A stretch of DNA of 64,000 nucleotides, from the NCBI RefSeq assembly GCF_009856625.1, contig NZ_CP047241.1, positions 2,418,001 through 2,482,000 on the forward strand, given 5' to 3'. A program made the position numbers and the translations under genes. This DNA is from Aquitalea denitrificans. Its GTDB lineage: Bacteria > Pseudomonadota > Gammaproteobacteria > Burkholderiales > Chromobacteriaceae. Positions 53,247 through 60,854 of this stretch are shown in pieces (position 1 is the stretch's first letter; each line of letters starts with the position of its first letter). The notes beneath the pieces are model-generated. The model was not told the origin of the DNA. It worked only from the letters and a program-made list of their open reading frames with translations, and did not search any database.

Positions 53247-55883
53247 ATGCCCAACCCCTATCAGCTAGCCTTCCCCGATCGCCTGGGGCTGGACCTGTCC
53301 GTGTTCGCCTTTACCCTCGACGAAGCCCTCGACACCCCCTTCCTGCTCGAGGTCTCCGTCACTTCCCCACAAGCAGACCTCCCCCTCGCCTGCCTCATCC
53401 ACCAGCCCGTCACCTTTACCATCACTCCGCCCCAGGCCAATCCGCTGCCCCTCATCCCCGGCCTGACGCCCCCACCCACCCCTGACCACACCCGACGCTG
53501 GCAGGGCCTGGTGCGCGCCGCCAGCCGCCTGCACACCAATCAGCAGGAAACCCGCTACCGCTTTCGCATCGGCCCGCCCCTGGCCGCCCTCGCCGATGGC
53601 CGCCACACCCGGCTGTTTCAGCAACAGAGCATTCCCGCCGTCATCGCAGCCGTGCTGCAACAGCATGGCCTGGCCGGCAGCGCCCTGCAGTTGGACCTGA
53701 CTGCCGACTATCCGCTGTTCGAGCACATTACCCAGTATCGCGAGAGCGATCTGGATTTCATCCAGCGTCTGGCCGCCGATGCCGGGCTGTTCTATCAGGC
53801 GATCCCCGCTGACGATGGCCGCGCGCTGCTGGCCTTTGGCGACAATCTGGAGCATTACCAGCGCGGCTTGCTGCCCATGATCCCCCTCAGCCCCGATGCC
53901 GGCCTGGAGGGCGTCGGCCGCGAAGTGGTGCGCCGTTTCGACTTGCACCACCAGCCCATGCTGCACAGCGTGCAGCGCCGTGACTTCAACTACCGCAGTG
54001 CCAGCACCCCGCTGGCCAGCCGGGTGGACAGCCCCGACGATACCCCGGCGGCCCATGGGCTGGATGATGACTGGGGCGAAGGGCAGCGCAATGCCGACGA
54101 GGGCCTGCGTCTGGCGCTGCTGCGTCACCAGCTGTCGCTCAGCCGTCAGTGTCGCGGTGAGGGGGCCGGTAATGTACTACGCTGCCGCCCCGGTGCCGTG
54201 CTCACCCTCAGCCAGGCCTTTGCCGAGGCCCCCCACGGCTGGCTGCTCACCGCCGTGCGCCATCAGGGCGCGCGCGATCAGGCCTATCACAACCAGTTCA
54301 GCGTGATCCCTGCCGACCGCATCTGGCGACCGGCCCTGCGCGACAAGCCACGCATCCACGGCACCCTGCCCGCCATGGTGGTAAGCCCGGCCAACAATAG
54401 CTACCGCTATCCCTTTCTGGATGCCGATGGCCGCTACCGGGTGCGCTTTCTGTTTGATCTGGATGCATGGCCCCCCGGCAGCGATTCGCGCCCGGTACGC
54501 CTGGCCAAACCCTTTGCCGGCGGCGGCTTTGGCCTGCACCTGCCCCTGCACGCCGGCACCCGCGTCAACATCGCCTTTACCGATGGCGATATCGACCGCC
54601 CCTATATCGCGTCGGCCATGCACGACAGCAGCAAGCCGGATCACATCGACAGCGGCTGGCACACCCGCAACGTCATCCTCACCCGCGCCCACAACAAGCT
54701 GCGCATGGAGGACTTGCAGGGCAAGGAGCACATCAAGCTGGCCACCGAGTACGGCAAGACCCAGCTCAATATCGGCCACCTGGTGGACGCCCAGCGCCAG
54801 CCGCGCGGGGAAGGGTTTGAGTTGCGCAGCGACCAGTGGGGGGCCATCCGTGCGGGTAAAGGCCTGCTGCTGTCCGCCCATGCCCAGCCGGGAGCCAGCG
54901 GCCTGCAACGCGACATGGCGCAGGCGCTACAGCAACTGGAGCGGGCCAATCAAAGCATCGACAGCCTGAACAGCGCCGCCAGCCAGGCCAAGGCCGACCC
55001 GCTACAGCTGCAAGCGCAGTTGGACTTGCTCAATCAGCAGGTGAAGGACTTGCAGCAGGCCGTGCTGCTGGCCAGCGCCCCCGCCGGCATGGCGCTCACT
55101 ACCGGTGGCAGCCTGCACGCCGCCGCCGGGCAGGACATCGCGCTCACCGCCCAGCAGCACGTGGGGGTATCGGCGCTGAAGTCGCTGGTGGTGAACATCG
55201 GCCAGGCCATCAGCCTGTTTGCCGCCAAGGCCGGCATCAAGCTGGTTGCCAACCAGGGCAATGTCGACATCCAGGCGCAAGGCGGTGCCGTGCTGCTGTC
55301 CTCGCGCCAGGACACGCAAATCCGCAGCATGCAGAAGATCAGCCTGGCGGCGCAGGAGGAGATTGTACTGAGCGTAGGCGGCAATGCGCTGCGCATTACC
55401 GCCGAGGGCATCAGCACGCTGGGGAAGACTACGGTGTACGGCGGCTTCTCGGTCACATCCAAGCAGCAGCTGAGTGTGGGGCTGCCGGACTTCCCGGTGT
55501 CGCAGGTGAAGGCGCCGCTGCCGTTTGTGCTGGCGCAATCGCCGTTTGGCCAGACCAGTGAATGGGCTGGCATGCCCTACACCCTGAAAGCCGGGGCCGC
55601 CACCGTGCAGCAAGGGCTGATGAGTGATGCCATGCAGCTGCCGCTCACCCACGAGCCTGGCGTGCAGCACTACACCCTGACGCTGGCCAATGGCAGCGAA
55701 TACCAGATTCCGCTGGTCAGCGAACTGCGCGATCCGGCCAAGGGCCAGCTGGCCAATGCCGGGCTGCACAAGCAGGTACTAGGCCCTGCTCCCGACTCTG
55801 GCCGTGTCACCTATCAAACCGATGCACGCACCCACCAGGCACAGCTACTGAAGAGCAACGATGACGAGGAGCCCCAGGCATGA
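53247..55883 (+). CDS. vgrG: Type VI secretion spike protein VgrG
   Basis: This protein of about 878 residues is a gp27/gp5-like trimeric spike of the type VI secretion system. The N-terminal phage-GPD domain includes FEHITQYRESDLDFIQRLAADAGLF (split here over two motif blocks). The gp5 OB region has RVRFLFDLDAWPPGSDSRPVRLA and AGTRVNIAFTDGDIDRPYI. The needle beta-helix with DUF2345 comes next (GNVDIQAQGGAVLLSSRQDT, ITAEGISTLGKTT). A C-terminal extension after about residue 740 probably docks the effector. The ATG at 53247 is likely, although ribosome signals are weak. No Hcp, Tss or PAAR gene is near. It overlaps tle5 by four bases (ATGA). Confidence 0.93.
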   Translation: MPNPYQLAFPDRLGLDLSVFAFTLDEALDTPFLLEVSVTSPQADLPLACLIHQPVTFTITPPQANPLPLIPGLTPPPTPDHTRRWQGLVRAASRLHTNQQETRYRFRIGPPLAALADGRHTRLFQQQSIPAVIAAVLQQHGLAGSALQLDLTADYPLFEHITQYRESDLDFIQRLAADAGLFYQAIPADDGRALLAFGDNLEHYQRGLLPMIPLSPDAGLEGVGREVVRRFDLHHQPMLHSVQRRDFNYRSASTPLASRVDSPDDTPAAHGLDDDWGEGQRNADEGLRLALLRHQLSLSRQCRGEGAGNVLRCRPGAVLTLSQAFAEAPHGWLLTAVRHQGARDQAYHNQFSVIPADRIWRPALRDKPRIHGTLPAMVVSPANNSYRYPFLDADGRYRVRFLFDLDAWPPGSDSRPVRLAKPFAGGGFGLHLPLHAGTRVNIAFTDGDIDRPYIASAMHDSSKPDHIDSGWHTRNVILTRAHNKLRMEDLQGKEHIKLATEYGKTQLNIGHLVDAQRQPRGEGFELRSDQWGAIRAGKGLLLSAHAQPGASGLQRDMAQALQQLERANQSIDSLNSAASQAKADPLQLQAQLDLLNQQVKDLQQAVLLASAPAGMALTTGGSLHAAAGQDIALTAQQHVGVSALKSLVVNIGQAISLFAAKAGIKLVANQGNVDIQAQGGAVLLSSRQDTQIRSMQKISLAAQEEIVLSVGGNALRITAEGISTLGKTTVYGGFSVTSKQQLSVGLPDFPVSQVKAPLPFVLAQSPFGQTSEWAGMPYTLKAGAATVQQGLMSDAMQLPLTHEPGVQHYTLTLANGSEYQIPLVSELRDPAKGQLANAGLHKQVLGPAPDSGRVTYQTDARTHQAQLLKSNDDEEPQA

Positions 55884-57955
55884 GCACCAGCACCACCGTT
55901 CCCATTTGCACCCGTGGGCCACTAACGGCCACCCTCACCCTGCCGTGGTTTGTGGATCACGCCGAATACGCAACCCACAATTCCAGCCTGCAAATCCTGG
56001 TCAATGGTGAACAAACCTTTGCCACCCTGCACGAAACCATGGCCCGCGCCAAGCGCACTATCAGCATCATTTGCTGGGGGTTTCAGCCGTCCATGTACCT
56101 GGTGCGCAATGGCCACCACCAGGTGAGCTATGTCATCGACGGCAAGACAGAAGTCTTTCCGGTGCAACTGGGCAAGCTGCTGGAGCACAAAGCGGCCCAA
56201 GGCGTAACCGTACGGGTGCGGTGCTTTGCCGCCACCCCATTGAACATGAAGGTTAATGTCACTGGCCATCAGGACGCGGTGGGCGAGTCCAACACCCCAG
56301 GCCGCTGGATCGTGCGCATCAAGGACCGCCCGCCCTACGAAGTGGAGGATGCGCCCCCCTCCGACCCGGACCGGCGTGGACAGTATCAGTATGATCAGGA
56401 CTGGTATTACCGCTACGACGACCAAGCACCCGGCCTGTATGCCGATGACAAAGATGTGCGCAAGCGCAAGGGCGATGTCCGCGCACAACACCTGCATTTC
56501 TATAGCCGGGGGTTTTCCGCGAAAGAACGGGCGCGTATTGCCAGCATGCCGCATGACGACCGCGGGCTGAGCTGGGAAACCACCAAGCAATCACTGCCTG
56601 GTGGCCCCAGTCACCACCAGAAATCAGTGCTGGTGGACTATGACGATGCCCAGCACGCCAGGGCCCTGGTGATGGGCCACAACCTGCTGGACGAATACTG
56701 GGACAGCGACGCCCACCCTTACCGGGTGCGCAAACCCTGGCTGGGCCGAAATGGCAGCGTTGGCCCGCGTGAGGATTTTTCGGCACTGCTGAGCGGCTCC
56801 ATTGTCGGCGATGTGTTCTACAACTTTGCCGCCGCCTGGAAGCAAGAAAGCGGTGAGCAACTCCCCGACAGCACGTTTTGCGACTACCCGTATTTTTTCA
56901 AGCGCGGCAGCAACGATGCGCTGCGCTTCATGATTCCCTGCCCGGTCCAACTGGTGCGCACCCAGGCCCAGGCCAAGCCCATGGTGCAGGACATCAAGCG
57001 CGCCTATTACCAGGCGGTGAACAATGTCACCAGCTACATCTTTATCGAAAACCAGTATTTCCGCTTTCCACCGCTGGCCGACAAAATCAAGGCCGCCGCC
57101 CGCGCCCAGCAGCAAGCCCGCCGCCAGGCACCCATCTACCTTTTTGTCATCACCAACTCCACTGACGATGGGGTGGGCAAAGGCAGCGTCAACACCTACC
57201 GCATGCTGGCGGCGCTGGGCCGCCGCGACACCATGCCCGGCGTCAGCAAGGCCTACGAGATGGACGATGCCCAGGCCCGGCTGGGCCAGGCCGAACAAAA
57301 AATGAAACTGGCGCGGCTGGTGCTCAACAACCCCGTGCTCTACCCCAAGAACGAGCCCGCCAGCCAGGCCTTGATCAAGACCCAGTTACAACAGGCCAAG
57401 GCCGAATACCAGCAAGCCCAGGCCAGCTACGAACAACGCAAGGCCGAAGCCGAAGCCATTGCCAAAGGCCAGGACGTGGACATCCCCACCGTGGACATCC
57501 CCGGCCTGAAAACCCTGATCTGCACCCTGGTGGCACCGGATTCCCCGGCGGGCGACTGGCGCGAAACCTATATCCACGCCAAGTTGATGCTGGTGAACGA
57601 CTGCTTTACCACCCTGGGCTCGGCCAATATCAACACCCGCAGCATGGAAGTGGACAGCGAACTCAATCTGCTGACCAACCACAGCGACATCGCCCGTGCG
57701 CTGCGCCGCAAGCTATGGGGCATGCATACCAGCCGACCAACCGGATTGGGTAGTTCGGATAGTCCTGAATTGGCACAAGCACGCAACAAGGCCAATCCAG
57801 AAGGAATGGGACGCTTTGAACCGGCCTACCAAGCCCATGAAGCTTGGCAAAAAATCATCAATGCCAACAAATTTGCAGAGCAGAACAAACGACCACCCAT
57901 CGCCGCGCTGCGCGGCATGCTGCGCCGCTCCGCCGAAAGGAGCAATAGTGATTAA
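55880..57955 (+). CDS. tle5: Type VI lipase effector, phospholipase D family (Tle5)
   Basis: This 691-residue protein has two HKD-type motifs of the phospholipase D superfamily. The first is SHHQKSVLVDYDD (about residue 250). The second is YIHAKLMLVNDCFTTLGSAN (about 562), in which Asn replaces the Asp expected seven residues after the His; the following GSANINTRSME block is typical. There is no signal peptide, as expected for cargo loaded on VgrG. Related PldA and PldB of Pseudomonas aeruginosa hydrolyse phosphatidylethanolamine and other phospholipids in target cells. A helical Gln/Ala-rich insert (about 480-535) separates the halves. It overlaps the start of vgrG's stop and the following immunity gene. 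Confidence 0.92.
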   Translation: MSTSTTVPICTRGPLTATLTLPWFVDHAEYATHNSSLQILVNGEQTFATLHETMARAKRTISIICWGFQPSMYLVRNGHHQVSYVIDGKTEVFPVQLGKLLEHKAAQGVTVRVRCFAATPLNMKVNVTGHQDAVGESNTPGRWIVRIKDRPPYEVEDAPPSDPDRRGQYQYDQDWYYRYDDQAPGLYADDKDVRKRKGDVRAQHLHFYSRGFSAKERARIASMPHDDRGLSWETTKQSLPGGPSHHQKSVLVDYDDAQHARALVMGHNLLDEYWDSDAHPYRVRKPWLGRNGSVGPREDFSALLSGSIVGDVFYNFAAAWKQESGEQLPDSTFCDYPYFFKRGSNDALRFMIPCPVQLVRTQAQAKPMVQDIKRAYYQAVNNVTSYIFIENQYFRFPPLADKIKAAARAQQQARRQAPIYLFVITNSTDDGVGKGSVNTYRMLAALGRRDTMPGVSKAYEMDDAQARLGQAEQKMKLARLVLNNPVLYPKNEPASQALIKTQLQQAKAEYQQAQASYEQRKAEAEAIAKGQDVDIPTVDIPGLKTLICTLVAPDSPAGDWRETYIHAKLMLVNDCFTTLGSANINTRSMEVDSELNLLTNHSDIARALRRKLWGMHTSRPTGLGSSDSPELAQARNKANPEGMGRFEPAYQAHEAWQKIINANKFAEQNKRPPIAALRGMLRRSAERSNSD

Positions 57956-59291
57956 GCGCACCGCTCTGCTGCTGGCCAGCCTGTGGCTGGCCGCCTGCCA
58001 CCCTACTGACGCCAATCCGAAAGCTACCGCCATGCCCGCGCTACCCACCGTGCAAGACCAACTTGCCTTTACTTGTGCCTACGAGAAAGACCGCCTGCCC
58101 GCGCTCGACCCCGAGGCCGACCAGCTCTACCGCCATGCCCGCTGGCTCAAACGCCAGCAACTGCAACAGGAAGACCCGCTGCGCCATCCGCAAATGGAAC
58201 GCCTGCTGCGCATCGCCACCGACTATGACCATTACCAGGCCAATCTGGAACTGCGTGGCATGCTGCGTGCCGGCCAGGCAATCAGCGAACACCCGGTACA
58301 GGAAGTGGTGACACTGACCGAGCGACTGATCCAGCAAGGCATCCCCGGCGGTTACTACGATATGGCGCAACTGCTGCAACAAGGCTATGGCGTCAAGGCC
58401 GACAGCCTGCTGGCGCTGCAATACCAGCGCAAGGCCGCGGACTTGGGTAACCCGGAAGCGCAGTATGCCGTGGGCGACAAGCTGACCGATGTCGATAAAC
58501 CAGAAGTGTACGCCGTGGGTTATCAAATGATTGCCTGTGCCGCGGAGCAAGGCCATGGTAGGGCCGGGGTGGAATATGGCATACGAATGCAAAGAAAAGG
58601 CGAATACGCCGCAGCGGTCAAATATTTCACCTTGGCCACCAAGGCTGGTGACCCATCTGGTGCTACGTGGTTGGCAGACGGTTTTGCCGATGGCCATCCC
58701 AAAAATCTGGCCGTCCCCAAAGATGAAGAACGGGCACGGCGCTATAAAGAAATTCGCTACATACTCAACATCTACTCCTACCTGCATCCCAAAGTGCCGG
58801 AGCTGGACAGCATCGTCCCCTTGCCACCCGCGCCACTGCCGCCGTGGGATGGCAAGATCCAGTGGCTGCGCGACTTTGAAGCCAACGTCCCGCCACCGCT
58901 GCCAACAGAACAACGTATCCGTGAACTGGCCGCAGCCAAGGCGCTGGACCCGGCCACCGGGCGACCCGACCCCAAGGCACAAGCCGCGCAAAAAGCCCAG
59001 GCCGCGCAACTGGCCGTTCCACCGCCCACCCCGGACGCCCTGCCCATCGGCACCCTGTGTGGCAGCGGCGAAACCTGCCCGCAAACCGGACACTGGCAAG
59101 TGCTGTTTCCAGCGGACAGCATTCAGGGGCAGTATGCCGACCTGCACGCCAACCAGGTGGTACGCATCTTCTTGCAGGGCAACATCCTGCCACCCCACAC
59201 CACGCACTACCCCCGGCTGTTGCAGCGCTGGCGTGGCTATAAACAACGCATCGAACCAGTGCAGTGGCAACTGGTGGGCTACCTGCGATGA
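57948..59291 (+). CDS. tli5: Tle5 immunity lipoprotein, Sel1-like/DUF6396 (copy 1)
   Basis: This 447-residue periplasmic lipoprotein starts with a GTG; AAGGAG lies six bases upstream, overlapping the end of tle5. The lipobox LAAC follows a short signal. Sel1-type helical repeats are visible (GGYYDMAQLLQQGYGVKADS, LALQYQRKAADLGNPEAQYA, EYAAAVKYFTLATKAGDPSG). The C-terminal DUF6396-type region includes YLHPKVPELDSIVPLPPAP. In P. aeruginosa Sel1-repeat lipoproteins PA5086-PA5088 neutralise PldB, and they also occur in tandem. This copy and the next are near-identical except for a patch around residues 175-210 and the leader. Confidence 0.88.
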   Translation: MIKRTALLLASLWLAACHPTDANPKATAMPALPTVQDQLAFTCAYEKDRLPALDPEADQLYRHARWLKRQQLQQEDPLRHPQMERLLRIATDYDHYQANLELRGMLRAGQAISEHPVQEVVTLTERLIQQGIPGGYYDMAQLLQQGYGVKADSLLALQYQRKAADLGNPEAQYAVGDKLTDVDKPEVYAVGYQMIACAAEQGHGRAGVEYGIRMQRKGEYAAAVKYFTLATKAGDPSGATWLADGFADGHPKNLAVPKDEERARRYKEIRYILNIYSYLHPKVPELDSIVPLPPAPLPPWDGKIQWLRDFEANVPPPLPTEQRIRELAAAKALDPATGRPDPKAQAAQKAQAAQLAVPPPTPDALPIGTLCGSGETCPQTGHWQVLFPADSIQGQYADLHANQVVRIFLQGNILPPHTTHYPRLLQRWRGYKQRIEPVQWQLVGYLR

Positions 59292-60649
59292 AACGCCCCA
59301 TCTCCCTGCCTGGGCTAGCGGGGCTGTGGCTGGTGCTGGCGCTAGGGGCGTGCAATGCAGCGGACGCCACCCCGAAAGCCACCACCATGCCCGCGCTGCC
59401 CACCGTGCAAGACCAACTTGCCTTTACCTGTGCCTACGAGAAAGACCGCCTGCCCGCGCTCGACCCCGAGGCCGACCAGCTCTACCGCCATACCCGCTGG
59501 CTGAAGCGCCAGCAACTGCAACAGGAAGACCCGCTGCGCTATCCGCAAATGGAACGCCTGCTGCGCATCGCCACCGCCTATGACCATTACCAGGCCAATC
59601 TGGAACTGCGTGGCATGCTGCGCGCCGGCCAGGCAGTCAGCGAACACCCGGTACAGGAAGTGGTGACACTGACCGAGCGACTGATCCAGCAAGGTATCCC
59701 CGGCGGCTACTACGATATGGCGCAGCTGCTGCAACAAGGCTATGGCGTCAAGGCCGACAGCCTGCTGGCGCTGCAATACCAGCGCAAGGCCGCAGACTTG
59801 GGTAACCCGGAAGCGCAGTATGCGATCGGGGAAAAACTGATGAATCTCACCATCGACCACCCTGTCGAGTTTGAAATTGGCAAATCCATGAAAAAGTGTG
59901 CCGCCGAACAAGGCCATGGCCGCGCCGGACTTGAGTATGGTGTTCAGATGCAAGGAGAAGGCCAATATGCCGCAGCGGTCAAATATTTCACCTTGGCCAC
60001 CAAGGCGGGTGACCCATCTGGTGCTACGTGGTTGGCAGACGGTTTTGCCGATGGCCATCCCAAGAATCTGGCCGTCCCCAAAGACGCCGAGCGGACACAG
60101 CGTTATGAAAAAATAAGCTACCTCCTCGGTGTCTATTCCTATCTGCATCCCAAAGTCCCCGAGCTGGACAGCATCGTCCCCTTGCCGCCCGCACCGCTGC
60201 CACCGTGGGATGGCAAGATCCAGTGGCTGAAAGATTTTGAAGCCAACGTCCCGCCACCGCTGCCGCCAGAGCAACGTATCCGCGAACTGGCCGTAGCCAA
60301 GGCGCTGGACCCGGCTACCGGGCGACCCGACCCCAAGGCGCAAGCCGCGCAAAAAGCCCAGGCCGCTTCCCTGGCCGTTCCACCGCCCAGCCCGGACGCC
60401 CTGCCCATCGGCACCCTGTGCCACAGCGGCGAGACCTGTCCGCAAACCGGACACTGGCAAGTGCTGTTTCCAGCGGACAGCATTCAGGGGCAGTATGCCG
60501 ACCTGCACGCCAACCAGGTGGTGCGCATCTTCTTGCAGGGCAACATCCTGCCACCCCACACCACGCACTACCCCCGGCTGTTGCAGCGCTGGCGTGGCTA
60601 TGAACAACGCATCGAACCAGTGCAGTGGCAACTGGTCGGCTACCTGTGA
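59288..60649 (+). CDS. tli5: Tle5 immunity lipoprotein, Sel1-like/DUF6396 (copy 2)
   Basis: This 453-residue paralogue of the previous gene overlaps it by four bases (ATGA). It has its own leader (KRPISLPGLAGLWLVLALGAC) with lipobox LGAC. The body repeats the Sel1-like and DUF6396 architecture. Differences cluster around residues 180-215 (KLMNLTIDHPVEFEIGKSMK against KLTDVDKPEVYAVGYQMIA in copy 1), then near AERTQRYEKISYLLGVYSYL. Such a focal divergence inside near-identical genes suggests a change of effector-binding surface. The last codons run into the duplicated NIPSNAP tail. Confidence 0.88.
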   Translation: MKRPISLPGLAGLWLVLALGACNAADATPKATTMPALPTVQDQLAFTCAYEKDRLPALDPEADQLYRHTRWLKRQQLQQEDPLRYPQMERLLRIATAYDHYQANLELRGMLRAGQAVSEHPVQEVVTLTERLIQQGIPGGYYDMAQLLQQGYGVKADSLLALQYQRKAADLGNPEAQYAIGEKLMNLTIDHPVEFEIGKSMKKCAAEQGHGRAGLEYGVQMQGEGQYAAAVKYFTLATKAGDPSGATWLADGFADGHPKNLAVPKDAERTQRYEKISYLLGVYSYLHPKVPELDSIVPLPPAPLPPWDGKIQWLKDFEANVPPPLPPEQRIRELAVAKALDPATGRPDPKAQAAQKAQAASLAVPPPSPDALPIGTLCHSGETCPQTGHWQVLFPADSIQGQYADLHANQVVRIFLQGNILPPHTTHYPRLLQRWRGYEQRIEPVQWQLVGYL

Positions 60650-60777
60650 AAAGCCGCCGCATCCGTGGTGAAGCTGTCGCCGCCGGCATCTGGCCGCCCA
60701 AGGGTGGCCCGGCCTGGCTCACCACCGACATGCACGCCACCATTGCCCTGCCCACGGCGGTGTCGCCGCTGAAGTAA
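60646..60777 (+). pseudogene. Truncated NIPSNAP C-terminus (duplicated fragment)
   Basis: A GTG overlapping the tli5 copy 2 stop (GTGA) could start a 43-residue reading frame. It encodes RRIRGEAVAAGIWPPKGGPA and ends AVSPLK, the C-terminal end of the NIPSNAP protein. The fragment lacks the rest of the domain and is probably non-functional. It lies inside the right repeat copy. Confidence 0.75.
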
Positions 60778-60778
60778 G
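60656..60778 (+). repeat. Right copy of 123-bp direct repeat flanking the type VI cassette
   Basis: Same orientation as 52874-52996. It is followed after 14 bases by a strong bidirectional terminator, which may be the original terminator of the NIPSNAP operon. Confidence 0.9.
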
Positions 60779-60792
60779 AAGCTGGCAATAAA

Positions 60793-60821
60793 AAAAGGGA
60801 CACGTGTTACGTGTCCCTTTT
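60793..60821. terminator. Bidirectional terminator between type VI cassette and dehydroshikimate dehydratase gene
   Basis: AAAAGGGACACG, a five-base loop and CGTGTCCCTTTT lie between convergent transcription units. Confidence 0.85.
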
Positions 60822-60854
60822 GCATCGTGGCAGGATCAGTCCAGCCCGGTCCTA

